DNA of 64,000 nt from Cardiocondyla obscurior (Eukaryota; Arthropoda; Insecta; Hymenoptera; Formicidae), in assembly GCF_019399895.1 (NCBI RefSeq), contig NC_091866.1, positions 7,073,308-7,137,307 of the forward strand. Direction: 5' to 3'. The notes beneath the pieces are model-generated. The model made no database searches. It saw nothing but the letters and a program-made list of their open reading frames with translations, and had not been told where the DNA came from. Each line of letters opens with the position of its first letter. Position 1 is the stretch's first letter. Shown piece by piece: positions 14,601-29,600 of this stretch. The position numbers were made by a program, and so were the translations under genes.

Positions 14601-17600
14601 ATCTGGCAAAAAATCATCGTGCGGTGACGTCAGCAATGCCCACGTAACAATTTTCTTCGTTCTATCACCAGAAGCAGAGATATTGACAGAAAACGAAAAA
14701 TTTTTGAAAATCTGGCAACGAATCATTGTGCGGTGACGTCAGCAGATGCCCACGTAACAATTTTCAGCGTTCTACTTCCACCAGAAGCAGAGATATTGAC
14801 AAAAAACGAAAAAAAAATTTTTGAAAATCTGGCAACGAATCATCGTGCGGTGACGTCAGCAGATGCCCACGTAACAACTTTTAGCGTTCTATCTTCACCA
14901 GAAGCAGAGATATTGACAAAAACGAAAATAAAATGAAAATCTGGCAACGTATTATTGTGCGGTGACGTCAGCAAATGCCCACGTGACCATTTTCAGCGTT
15001 CTACTCACAAGAAGCAGAAATATTGACAAAAACGAAAAAGAATTTTTTAATCTGAAAACCATCGTGCGGTGACGTCAGCAGATGCCCACGTAACAATTTT
15101 CAGCGTTTATACTACCACCAGGATAAAAGATATTGACAAAAAACGAAAATTTTTGAAAATTTGGCAACGTATCATTGTGCGGTGACGTCAGCAGATGCCC
15201 ACGTAACCATTTTCAGCGTTCTATTTTCACCAGAAGCAGAGATATTGACAAAAAACGATAAAAAAATTTTTCAAAATCTGGCAACGTATCATTGTGCGGT
15301 GACGTCAGCAAATGCCCACGTGACCATTTTCAGCGTTCTACTTTCACCAGAAGCAGAGATATTGACAAAAAACGAAATAAAAATTTTTTTAAATCTGGCT
15401 ACGAATCATCGTGCGGTGACGTCAGCAGATGCCCTCGTAACAATTTTCAGCGCTTTACCACCACCAGGATCAAAGATATTGACAAAAACAAAAAAATTTT
15501 TTTAATTTGGCAACGTATCATTGTGCGGTGACGTCAGCAGATGCCCACGTAACAACTTTAGCGTTTTATCTTCACCAGAAGCAAAATATTGACAAAAACG
15601 AAAAAAGATTTTTGAAAATCTGGCAAAAATCATCGTGCGGTGACGTCAGCAGATGCCCACGTAACAATTTTCAGCGTTCTACCCTCACCAGCAGAGATAT
15701 ACACAAAAACGAAAATTTTTGAAAATCTGGCACGAATCATCGTGCGGTGACGTCAGCAAATGCCCACGTAACCAGCGTTCTATCTCCACCAGATCCAGAG
15801 ATATTGACAAAAACAAAAAAAAAATTTTTTAAAATTTGGCAACGAATCATTGTGCGGTGACGTCAGCAGATGCCCACGTAACAATTTTCAGCGTTCTACT
15901 TCCACCAGAAGCAGAGATATTGACAAAAAACGAAGAAAAGATTTTTGAAAATCTGGCAAAGAATCATCGTGCGGTGACGTCAACAGAGCCCACGTAACAA
16001 TTTTCAGCGTTCTACCTCCACCAGAAGCAGAGATATTAACAAAAAACGAAAAAAAAATTTATGAAAATCTGGCAACGAATCATCGTGCGGTGACGTCAAC
16101 AGAGCCCACGTAACAACTTTTAGCGTTCTATCTTCACCAGGAGCAGAAATATTGACAAAAAACGAAAAAAAATTTTGAAAATCTGGCAAAAATCATCGTG
16201 GTGACGTCAGCAAATGCCCACGTGACCATTTTCAGCGTTCTACCTCACCAGAAGCAGAGATATTGACAAAAAACAAAAAAATTTTTTTAATCTGGAAAAT
16301 CATCGTACGGTGACGTCAGCAGATGCCCACGTAACAATTTTCAGCGTTCTATCTCCACCAGATTCAGAGATATTGACAGAAAACGAAAAAAAAATTTTTG
16401 AAAATATGGCAAAAAATCATCGTGCGGTGACGTCAGCAGATGCCCACGTAACAATTTTCAGCAATCTACCCTCACCAGAAGCAGAGATATTGACAAAAAA
16501 CGAAAAAAAAATTTTTGAAAATCTGGCTACGAATCATCGTGCTGCGACGTCAGCAAATGCCCACGTAACAATTTTCAGCGTTCTATCTCCACCAAATCAG
16601 AGATATTGACAAAAACGAAAAAATTTTGAAAATTTGGCAACGAATCATTGTGCGGTGACGTCAGCAGATGCCCACGTAACAATTTTCAGCGTTCTACTTC
16701 CACCAGAAGCAGAGATATTGACAAAAACGAAAAAAATTTTTGAAAATCTGGCAACGAATCATCGTGCGGTGACGTCAGCAGATGCCCACGTAACAATTTT
16801 CAGCGTTCTACTTCCACCAGAAGCAGAGATATTGACAAAAACGAAAAAAATTTTTGAAAATCTGGCAACAAATCATCGTGCGGTGACGTCAGCAATGCCC
16901 ACGTAACAATTTTCAGCGTTCTATCTTCACCAGAAGCAGAAATATTGACAAAAACGAAAAAAGATTTTGAAAATCTGGCAAAAATCATCGTGCGGTGACG
17001 TCAGCAAATGCCCACGTGACCATTTTCAGCGTTCTACCCTCACAAGAAGCAGAGATATTGACAAAAACGAAAAAAATTTTTTTAATCTGGCAAAATCATC
17101 GTGCGGTGACGTCAGCAGATGCCCACGTAACATTTTCAGCGTTTTTCACCAGGAGCAAAGATATTGACAAAAACAAAAAAATTTTTGAAAATTTGGCAAC
17201 GAATCATCGTGCGGTGACGTCAGCAGATGCTCACGAAACAATTTTCAGCGTTCTACCCTCACCAGAAGCAGATATATTGACAAAAAACGAAAATAAATTT
17301 TTGAAAATCTGGCTACGAATCATCGTGCGGTGACGTCAGCAAATGCCCACGTAACAATTTTCAGCGTTCTATCTCCACCAGATTCAGAGATATTGACAAA
17401 AACGAAAAAAATTTTTGAAAATTTGGCAACGAATCATTGTGCGGTGACGTCAGCAGATGCCCACGTAACAATTTTCAGCGTTCTACTTCCACCAGAAGCA
17501 GAGATATTGACAAAAACGAAAAATTTTGAAAATCTGTCAAAGAATCATCGTGCGGTGACGTCAGCAGATGCCCACGTAACAATTTTCAGCGTTCTACCTC

Positions 17601-20600
17601 CACCAGAAGCAGAGATATTGACAAAAAACGAAAAAAAAATTTTTGAAAATCTGGCAACGAATCATCGTGCGGTGACGTCAGCAGATGCCCACGTAACAAT
17701 TTTCAGCGTTTTATTTCCACCAGAAGCAGAGATATTGACAAAAAACAAAAAAAAAATTTTTGAAAATCTGGCAACGTATCATTGTGCGGTGACGTCAGCA
17801 AATGCCCACGTGACCATTTTCAGCGTTCTACCTTTACCAGAAGCAGACATATTGACAAAAAACAAAAAAAATTTTTAATTTGGCAAAAAATTATCGTGCG
17901 GTGACGTCAGCAGATGCCCACGTAACAATTTTCAGCGTTTACCCCACCACCAGAGCAAGGATATTGACAAAAACAAAAAAAAAAAATTTTTGAAAATTTG
18001 GCAACGTATCATTGTGCGGTGACGTCAGCAGATGCCCACGTAACAATTTTCAGCGTTCTATCTTCACCAGAAGCAGAAATATTGACAAAAACAAAAAAAT
18101 TTTTGAAAATCTGGCAAAAATCATCGTGCGGTGACGTCAGCAGATGCCCACGTAACAATTTTCAGCGTTCTACCTTCACCAGAAGCAGAGATATTGACAA
18201 AAACGAAAAAAAAAATTTTTGAAAATTGGCAACGATCATCGTGCGGTGACGTCAGCAGATGCCCACGTAACATTTTCAGCGTTCTACTTCCACCAGAAGC
18301 AGAGATATTGACAAAAACGAAAAAAAAATTTTTGAAAATCTGGCAACGAATCATCGTGCGGTGACGTCAGCAGATGCCCACGTAACAATTTTCAGCGTTC
18401 TACCTCACCAGAAGCAGAGATATTGAAAACAAAAAATTTTTGAAAATCTGGCAACGAATCATCGTGCGGTGACGTCAGCAAATGCCCACGTAACAATTTT
18501 CAGCGTTCTATCTCCACCAGAAGCAGAGATATTGACAAAAAAAAAATTTTTGAAAATCTGGCAACGTATTATCGTGCGGTGACGTCAGCAAATGCCCACG
18601 TGACCATTTTCAGCGTTCTACTCCTCACAAGAAGCAGAGATATTGACAAAAAACGAAAAAGAATTTTTTTAATCTGGCAAAAATCATCGTGCGGTGACGT
18701 CAGCAGATGCCCGTAACAATTTTCAGCGTTTTACTACCACCAGGATTAAAGATATTGACAAAAACGAAAAAAATTTTTTGAAATTCTGGCAACGTATCAT
18801 TGTGCGGTGACGTCAGCAGATGCCCACGTAACAATTTTCAGCGTTCTATTTTCACCAGAAGCAGAGATATTGACAAAAACGAAAAAAATTTTTCAAAATC
18901 TGGCAACGTATCATTGCGGTGACGTCAGCAAATGCCACGTGACCATTTTCAGCGTTCTACCCTCACCAGAAGCAAGATATTGACAAAAACAAAAAAAAAA
19001 ATTTTTTTAATCTGGCAAAAAATCATCGTGCGGTGACGTCAGCAGATGCCCACGTAACAATTTTCAGCGTTTACCTCCACCAGAAGCAGAGATATTGAAA
19101 AAAACAAAAAAATTTTTGAAAATTTGGCAACGTATCATTGTGCGGTGACGTCAGCAGATGCCCACGTGACCATTTTCAGCGTTCTACCTTACCAAGAACA
19201 GAGATATTGACGAAAAAATTTTGAAAATTTGGCACGCAGATCGTGCGGTGACGTCAGCAAATGCCCACGTGACCATTTTCAGCGTTCTATCCTCACCAGA
19301 AGCAAAGATATTGACAAAAAACAAAAAAAAATTTTTTTAATCTGCCAAAAATCATCGTGCGGTGACGTCAGCAGATGCCCACGTAACAATTTTCAGCGTT
19401 TTACCACCACCAGAAGCAGAGATATTGACAAAAACAAAAAAAATTTTGAAAATTTGGCAACGTATCATTGTGCGGTGACGTCAGCAGATGCCCACGTATC
19501 AATTTTCAGCGTTCTATCTCCACCAGAAGCAGAGATATTGACAAAAAACAAAAAAAAAATTTTTGAAAATTTGGCAAAAAATCATCGTGCGGTGACGTCA
19601 GCAAATGCCCACGTAACAATTTTCAGCGTTCTATCTCCACCAGATTCAGAGATATTGACAGAAAACGAAAAAAAAATTTTTGAAAATTTGGCAACGAATC
19701 ATTGTGCGGTGACGTCAGCAGATGCCCACGTAACAATTTTCAGCGTTCTACTTCCACCAGAAGCAGAGATATTGACAAAAACGAAAAAAATTTTTGAAAA
19801 TCTGGCAACGAATCATCGTGCGGTGACGTCAGCAGATGCCCACGTAACAATTTTCAGCGTTCTACCTTCACCAGAAGCAGAGATATTGACAAAAAACGAA
19901 AAAAAAATTTTTGAAAATCTGGCAACGAATCATCGTGCGGTGACGTCAGCAATGCCACGTAACAATTTTCAGCGTTCTATCTTCACCAGAAGCAGAAATA
20001 TTGACAAAACGAAAAAAAATTTTTTGAAAATCTGGCAACGAATCATCGTGCGGTGACGTCAGCAAATGCCCACGTGACCATTTTCAGCGTTCTACTTTCA
20101 CCAGAAGCAGAGATATTGACAAAAACGAAAAAAAAAATTTTTTTAAATTGGCAACGAATCATCGTGCGGTGACGTCAGCAGACACGTCAATTTTCAGCGT
20201 TTACCACCACCAGGAGCAAAGATATTGACAAAAACGAAAAAAATTTTTGAAAATTTGGCAACGTATCATTGTGCGGTGACGTCAGCAGATGCCCACGTAA
20301 CAATTTTCAGCGTTCTATCTTCACCAGAAGCAAAATATTGACAAAAAACGAAAAAAAATTTTTGAAAATCTGGCAAAAATCATCGTGCGGTGACGTCAGC
20401 AGATGCCCGTAACACAATTTTCAGCGTTCTACCCTCACCAGAAGCAGAGATATTGACAAAAAACGAAAAAAATTTTTGAAAGGCAACGAATCATCGTGCG
20501 GTGACGTCAGCAAATGCCCACGTAACAATTTTCAGCGTTCTATCTCCACCAAAGCAGAGATATTGACAAAAACGAAAAAATTTTTGAAAATTTGGCAACG

Positions 20601-23600
20601 AATCATTGTGCGGTGACGTCAGCAGATGCCACGTAACAATTTTCAGCGTTCTACTTCACCAGAAGCAGAGATATTGACAAAAAACGAAAAAAGAAAATCT
20701 GGCAAAGAATCATCGTGCGGTGACGTCAGCAGATGCCCACGTAACAATTTTCAGCGTTCTATCTTCACCAGAAGCAGAGATATTGACAAAAACGAAAAAA
20801 ATTTTGAAAATCTGGCAACGAATCATCGTGCGGTGACGTCAGCAGATGCCCACGTAACTTTTCAGCGTTCTATCTTCACCAGGAGCAGAAATATTGACAA
20901 AAACGAAAAAAAATTTTTTGAAAATCTGGCGAATCATCGTGCGGTGACGTCAGCAAATGCCCACGTGACCATTTTCAGCGTTCTACCTCTCACCAGAAGC
21001 AGAGATATTGACAAAAACGAAAAATTTTTTAATCTGGCAAAAAATCATCGTGCGGTGACGTCAGCAGATGCCCACGTAACAATTTTCAGCGTTCTATCTC
21101 CACCAGAAGCAGAGATATTGACAAAAAACGAAAAAAAATTTTTGAAAATCTGGCAAAAATCATCGTGCGGTGACGTCAGCAGATGCCCACGTAACAATTT
21201 TCAGCGTTCTACCTTCACCAGAAGCAGAGATATTGACAAAAAACGAAAAAAAAATTTTTGAAAATCTGGCTACGAATCATCGTGCTGCGACGTCAGCAAA
21301 TGCCCACGTAACAATTTTCAGCGTTCTATCTCCACCAAATTCAGAGATATTGACAGAAAACGAAAAAAAAATTTTTGAAAATTTGGCAACGAATCATTGT
21401 GCGGTGACGTCAGCAGATGCCCACGTAACAATTTTCAGCGTTCTACTTCCACCAGAAGCAGAGATATTGACAAAAAACGAAAAAAAAATTTTTGAAAATC
21501 TGGCAAAGAATCATCGTGCGGTGACGTCAACAGAGCCCACGTAACAATTTTCAGCGTTCTACCTCCACCAGAAGCAGAGATATTGACAAAAACGAAAAAT
21601 TTTGAAAATCTGGCAACGAATCATCGTGCGGTGACGTCAGCAATGCCCACGTAACAATTTTCAGCGTTCTATCTTTCACCAGAAGCAGAAATATTGACAA
21701 AAACGAAAAAATTTTTTGAAAATCTGGCAAAATCATCGTGCGGTGACGTCAGCAAATGCCCACGTGACCATTTTCAGCGTTCTACCTCTCACCAGAAGCA
21801 GAGATATTGACAAAAACGAAAAAAAATTTTTTTAATCTGGCAAAATCATCGTGCGGTGACGTCAGCAGATGCCCACGTAACAATTTTCAGCGTTTTTCTC
21901 CACCAGGAGCAAAGATATTGACAAAAACAAAAAAAATTTTTGAAAATTTGGCAACGTATCATTGTGCGGTGACGTCAGCAGATGCCCACGTAACAATTTT
22001 CAGCGTTTTATTTCCACCAGAAGCAGAGATATTGACAAAAACGAAAAAAAATTTTTGAAAATCTGGCAACGTATCATTGTGCGGTGACGTCAGCAAATGC
22101 CCACGTGACCATTTTCAGCGTTCTACCTTCACCAGAAGCAGAGATATTGACAAAAACAAAAAAATTTTTAAATTTGGCAAAAAATCATCGTGCGGTGACG
22201 TCAGCAAATGCCCACGTAACAATTTTCAGCAATTTACCCTCACCAGAAGCAGAGATATTGACAAAAACGAAAAAAATTTTTGAAAATTTGGCAACGAGTC
22301 ATTGTGCGGTGACGTCAGCAGATGCCCACGTAACAATTTTCAGCGTTCTACTTCCACCAGAAGCAGAGATATTGACAAAAACGAAAAAAATTTTTTGAAA
22401 ATCTGGCAACGATCATCGTGCGGTGACGTCAGCAAATGCCCACGTAACAATTTTCAGCGTTCTATCTCACCAGAAGCAGAGATATTGACAAAAAACAAAA
22501 AAAATTTTTGAAAATCTGGCAACGAATCATCGTGCGGTGACGTCAGCAGATGCCCACGTAACAATTTTCAGCGTTATATCTCAACCAGAAGCAGAGATAT
22601 TGACAAAAAACGAAAATAAAATTTTTGAAAATCTGGCATCGTATTATTGTGCGGTGACGTCAGCAAATGCCCACGTGACCATTTTCAGCGTTCTACTCTC
22701 ACAAGAAGCAGAGATTTTGACAAAAAACGAAAAAAGAATTTTTTTTAATCTGGCAAAAAATCATCGTGCGGTGACGTCAGCAAATGCCCTCGTAACAATT
22801 TTCAGCGTTTTACTACCACCAGAAGCAAAGATATTGACAAAAAACGAAAAAAATTTTTGAAATTCTGGCAACGTATCATTGTGCGGTGACGTCAGCAGAT
22901 GCCCACGTAACAATTTTCAGCGTTCTATTTTCACCAGAAGCAGAGATATTGACAAAAACGAAAAAAATTTTTGAAAATCTGGCAACGTATCATTGTGCGG
23001 TGACGTCAGCAAATGCCACGTGACCATTTTCAGCGTTCTACCCTCACCAGAAGCAGAGATATTGACAAAAACAAAAAAATTTTTTAATCTGGCAAAAATC
23101 ATCGTGCGGTGACGTCAGCAGATGCCCACGTAACAATTTTCAGCGTTTACCACCACCAGGAGCAAAGATATTGACAAAAACAAAAAATTTTTTAATTTGG
23201 CAACGTATCATTGTGCGGTGACGTCAGCAGATGCCCACGTAACAATTTTCAGCGTTCTATCTTCACCAGAAGCAGAAATATTGACAAAAACAAAAAATTT
23301 TTGAAAATCTGGCAAAAATCATCGTGCGGTGACGTCAGCAGATGCCCACGTAACAATTTTCAGCGTTCTACCTTCACCAGAAGCAGAGATATTGACAAAA
23401 ACGAAAAAATTTTTGAAAATTTGGCAACGAATCATCGTGCGGTGACGTCAGCAGATGCCCACGTAACAATTTTCAGCGTTCTACTTCCACCAGAAGCAAA
23501 GATATTGACAAAAACGAAAAAAATTTTTGAAAATCTGGCAACGAATCATCGTGCGGTGACGTCAGCAGATGCCCACGTAACAATTTTCAGCGTTCTACCT

Positions 23601-26600
23601 CTACCAGAAGCAGAGATATTGACAAAAAACAAAAAAAAAATTTTTGAAAATCTGGCAACGAATCATCGTGCGGTGACGTCAGCAAATGCCCACGTAACAA
23701 TTTTCAGCGTTCTATCTCCACCAGAAGCAGAGATATTGACAAAAACGAAAAAAAATTTTTGAAAATTTGGCAACGTATCATTGTGCGGTGACGTCAGCAA
23801 ATGCCCACGTGACCATTTTCAGCGTTCTACTTCCACCAGAAGCAGAGATATTGACAAAAAACGAAAAAAAATTTTTTTAATCTGGCAAAAATCATCGTGC
23901 GGTGACGTCAGCAGATGCCCACGTAACAATTTTCAGCGTTTTATACCACCAGGAGCAAAGATATTGACAAAAACGAAAAAAATTTTTGAAATTCTGGCAA
24001 CGAATCATTGTGCGGTGACGTCAGCAGATGCCCACGTAACAATTTTCAGCGTTCTATTTTCACCAGAAGCAGAGATATTGACAAAAAACGAAAAAAGAAT
24101 TTTTGAAAATCTGGCAACGTATCATTGTGCGGTGACGTCAGCAAATGCCCACGTGACCATTTTCAGCGTTCTACTTCCACCAGAAGCAGAGATATTGACA
24201 AAAACAAAAAAATTTTTTTTAATTTGGCAAAAAATCATCGTGCGGTGACGTCAGCAGATGCCCACGTAACAATTTTCAGCGTTCTATTCCACCAGGAGCA
24301 AAGATATTGACAAAAACAAAAAAAATTTTTTTAATTTGGCAACGTATCATTGTGCGGTGACGTCAGCAGATGCCCACGTAACAATTTTCAGCGTTCTACT
24401 TCACCAGAAGCAGAAATATTGACAAAAAACGAAAAAAATTTTTGAAAATCTGGCAAAAATCATCGTGCGGTGACGTCAGCAGATGCCCACGTAACAATTT
24501 TCAGCGTTCTACCTCACCAGAAGCAGAGATATTGACAAAAACGAAAAAATTTTTTGAAAATCTGGCAAAAATCATCGTGCGGTGACGTCAGCAGATGCCC
24601 ACGTAACATTTTCAGCGTTTTTCTACCACCAGAAGCAAAGATATTGACAAAAAACGAAAAAAATTTTTGAAAATCTGGCAACGTATCATCGTGCGGTGAC
24701 GTCAGCAGATGCCCACGTAACAATTTTCAGCGTTCTATTATCACCAGAAGCAGAGATATTGACAAAAACGAAAAAAATTTTTGAAAATCTGGCAACGTAT
24801 CATTGTGCGGTGACGTCAGCAAATGCCACGTGACCATTTTCAGCGTTCTACCCTCACCAGAAGCAGAGATATTGACAAAAACAAAAAAAAAATTTTTTAA
24901 TTTGGCAAAATTATCGTGCGGTGACGTCAGCAAATGCCCACGTAACAATTTTCAGCGTTCTACCCCACCAGAAGCAGAGATATTGACAAAAACGAAAAAA
25001 ATTTTGAAAATTTGGCAACGAATCATTGTGCGGTGACGTCAGCAGATGCCCACGTAACAATTTTCAGCGTTCTACTTCCACCAGAAGCAGAAATATTGAC
25101 AAAAAACGAAAAAAAAATTTTTGAAAATCTGGCAAAGAATCATCGTGCGGTGACGTCAGCAGATGCCCACGTAACAATTTTCAGCGTTCTACCTCTACCA
25201 GAAGCAGAGATATTGACAAAAAACAAAAAAAAAATTTTTGAAAATCTGGCAACGAATCATCGTGCGGTGACGTCAGAATGCCCACGTAACAATTTTCAGC
25301 GTTCTATCTCACCAGAAGCAGAGATATTGACAAACGAAAAAAAATTTTTGAAAATCTGGCAACGTATCATTGTGCGGTGACGTCAGCAAATGCCCACGTG
25401 ACCATTTTCAGCGTTCTACTTTCACCAGAAGCAGAGATATTGACAAAAACGAAAAATTTTTTTAATCTGGCAAAAAATCATCGTGCGGTGACGTCAGCAA
25501 ATGCCCACGTAACAATTTTCAGCGTTTTACTACCACCAGGATTAAAGATATGACAAAAACGAAAAAAATTTTTGAAATTCTGGCAACGTATCATTGTGCG
25601 GTGACGTCAGCAGATGCCAACGTAACAATTTTCAGCGTTCTATTTTCACAAGAAGCAGAGATATTGACAGAAAACGAAAAAAGTTTAAAATCTGGCAACG
25701 TATCATTGTGCGGTGACGTCAGCAAATGCCACGTGACCATTTTCAGCGTTCTACCTCACCAGAAGCAGAGATTGACAAATAACAAAAAAAAAAATTTTTT
25801 AATTTGGCAAAAAATTATCGTGCGGTGACGTCAGCAGATGCCCTCGACAATTTTCAGCTTTACCACCACCAGGATCAAAGATATTGACAAAAACAAAAAA
25901 ATTTTTAATTTGGCAACGTATCATTGTGCGGTGACGTCAGCAGATGCCCACGTAACAATTTTCAGCGTTCTATTTTCACCAGAAGCAGAAATATTGACAA
26001 AAACAAAAAAATTTTTGAAAATCTGGCAAAAAATCATCGTGCGGTGACGTCAGCAGATGCCCACGTAACAATTTTCAGCAATTTACCCTCACCAGAAGCA
26101 GAGATATTGACAAAAAACGAAAAAAAATTTTTGAAAATTTGGCAACGAGTCATTGTGCGGTGACGTCAGCAGATGCCCACGTAACAATTTTCAGCGTTCT
26201 ACTTCCACCAGAAGCAAAGATATTGACAAAAAACGAAAAAAAAATTTTTGAAAATCTGGCTACGAATCATCGTGCGGTGACGTCAGCAAATGCCCACGTA
26301 ACAATTTTTAGCGTTCTACCCTCACCAGAAGCAGAGATATTGACAAAAAACAAAAAAAAAATTTTTTGAAAATCTGGCAACGAATCATCGTGCGGTGACG
26401 TCAGTAAATGCCCACGTAACAATTTTCAGCGTTATATCTCAACCAGAAGCAGAGATATTGACAAAAAACGAAAAAAAAATTTTTGAAAATCTGGCAACGT
26501 ATCATTGTGCGGTGACGTCAGCAAATGCCCACGTGACCATTTTCAGCGTTCTACTTTCACCAGAAGCAGAGATATTGACAAAAACGAAAAAAATTTTTTT

Positions 26601-29600
26601 AATCTGGCAAAATCATCGTGCGGTGACGTCAGCAAATGCCCACGTAACAATTTTCAGCGTTTTACTACCACCAGGATTAAAGATATTGACAAAAACGAAA
26701 AAATTTTTGAAATTTGGCAACGTATCATTGTGCGGTGACGTCAGCAGATGCCCACGTAACAATTTTCAGCGTTCTATTTTCACAAGAAGCAGAGATATTG
26801 ACAGAAAACGAAAAAAGTTTTTGAAAATCTGGCAACGTATCATTGTGCGGTGACGTCAGCAAATGCCACGACCATTTTCAGCGTTCTACCCTCACCAGAA
26901 GCAAAGATATTGACAAAAAAAAAAAAAAAATTTTTTTAATTTGCCAAAAATTATCGTGCGGTGACGTCAGCAGATGCCCACGTAACAATTTTCAGCGTTT
27001 ATTACCACCAGGATCAAAGATATTGACAAAAACAAAAAAAATTTTTAATTTGGCAACGTTGTGCGGTGACGTCAGCAGATGCCCACGTAACAATTTTCAG
27101 CGTTCTATCTTCACCAGAAGCAGAAATATTGACAAAAACGAAAAAAAAATTTTTGAAAATCTGGCAAAATCATCGTGCGGTGACGTCAGCAGATGCCCAC
27201 GTAACAATTTTCAGCGTTCTACCCTCACTAGAAGCAGAGATATTGACAAAAAAAAAAAAAAAAATTTTTGAAAATCTGGCAAAATCATCGTGCGGTGACG
27301 TCAGCAGATGCCCACGTAACAATTTTCAGCGTTCTACCTTCACCAGAAGCAGAGATATTGACAAAAAACAAAAATTTTTGAAAATCTGGCAACGAATCAT
27401 CGTGCGGTGACGTCAGCAAATGCCCACGTAACAATTTTCAGCGTTCTATCTCCACCAGAAGCAGAGATATTGACAAAAACGAAAAAAAATTTTGAAAATC
27501 TGGCAACGTATCATTGTGCAGTGACGTTAGCAGATGCCCACGTAACAAATTTCAGCGTTCTATCTTCACCAGGAGCAGAGATATTGATAAAAAACAAAAA
27601 AAAATTTTTTTTAATCTGGCAAAGAATCATCGTGCGGTGACGTCAACAGATGCCCACGTAACAATTTTCAGCGTTCTACTCTCACCAGAAGCAGAGATAT
27701 TGACAAAAAACGAAAAAAATTTTGAAAATCTGGCAACGAATCATTGTGCGGTGACGTCAGCAGATGCCCACGTAACAATTTTCAGCGTTCTACTTCCACC
27801 AGAAGCAGAGATATTGACAAAAAAAGAAAAAAAATTTTTGAAAATCTGGCTACGAATCATCGTGCGGTGACGTCAGCAGAGCCCACGTAACAATTTTCAG
27901 CGTTCTACCTCCACCAGAAGCAAAGATATTAACAAAAAACGAAAAAAAAATTTATGAAAATCTGGCAACGAATCATCGTGCGGTGACGTCAACAGAGCCC
28001 ACGTAACAACTTTTAGCGTTCTATCTTCACCAGGAGCAGAAATATTGACAAAAAACGAAAAAAAGATTTTTGAAAATCTGGCAAAATATCATCGTGCGGT
28101 GACGTCAGCAAATGCCCACGTGACCATTTTCAACGTTCTACCCTCACAAGAAGCAGAGATATTGACAAAAAACGAAAAAAAAATTTTTTTTAATTTGGCA
28201 ACGTATCATTGTGCGGTGACGTCAGCAAATGTTCACGTGACTATTTTCAGCGTTCTACCCTCACCAGAAGCAGAGATATTGACAAAAAACAAAAAAAAAA
28301 TTTTTTAATTTGCCAAAAATTATCGTGCGGTGACGTCAGCAGATGCCCACGTAACAATTTTCAGCGTTCTACCTCACCAGAAGCAGAGATATTGACAAAA
28401 ACGAAAAAAAAATTTTGAAAATCTGGCAACGAATCATCGTGCGGTGACGTCAGCAGATGCCCACGTAACAATTTCAGCGTTCTACCCTCACCAGAAGCAG
28501 AGATATTGACAAAAAAAAAAAAAATTTTTGAAAATCTGGCAACGAATCATCGTGCGGTGACGTCAGCAAATGCCCACGTAACAATTTTCAGCGTTCTATC
28601 TCCACCAGAAGCAGAGATATTGACAAAAAACAAAAAAAAATTTTTGAAAATCTGGCAACGTATCATTGTGCGGTGACGTCAGCAGATGCCCACGTGACCA
28701 TTTTCAGCGTTCTACTTCACAAGAAGCAGAGATATTGACAAAAAACAAAAAAATTTTTTTTAATCTGGCAAAATCATCGTGCGGTGACGTCAGCAGATGC
28801 CCACGTAACAATTTTCAGCGTTCTACCACCAGGAGCAAAGATATTGACAAAAACGAAAAAAAATTTTTGAAAATTTGGCAACGTATCATTGTGCGGTGAC
28901 GTCAGCAGATGCCCACGTAACAATTTTCAGCGTTTACTACCACCAGAAGCAAAGATATTGACAAAAACAAAAAAATTTTTAATTTGGCAACGTATCATTG
29001 TGGTGACGTCAGCAGATGCCCACGTAACAATTTTCAGCGTTCTATCTTCACCAGAAGCAGAAATATTGACAAAAACGAAAAAAATTTTTGAAAATCTGGC
29101 AAAAATCATCGTGCGGTGACGTCAGCAGATGCCCACGTAACAATTTTCAGCGTTCTACCTTCACCAGAAGCAGAGATATTGACAAAAACGAAAAAAATTT
29201 TTTTAATCTGGCAACGAATCATCGTGCGGTGACGTCAGCAGATGCCCACGTAACAATTTTCAGCGTTCTACCACCACCAGGAGCAAAGATATTGACAAAA
29301 ACAAAAAAATTTTTAAAATTTGGCAACGTATCATTGTGTGACGTCAGCAGATGCCCACGTAACAATTTTCAGCGTTCTCTTCACCAGAAGCAAGATATTG
29401 ACAAAAACGAAAAAAATTTTTGAAAATCTGGCAAAAATCATCGTGCGGTGACGTCAGCAGATGCCCACGTAACAATTTTCAGCGTTCTACCCTCACCAGA
29501 AGCAGAGATATTGACAAAAAACGAAAAAAAAATTTTTGAAAATCTGGCTACGAATCATCGTGCGGTGACGTCAGCAAATGCCCACGTAACAATTTTCAGC

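Noticed and set aside
19229..20056. 275-codon ORF and many others of 60-233 codons across 1-41900
   Set aside because: They are readings of the 117-bp satellite unit; frames change every few monomers and no start context is conserved.
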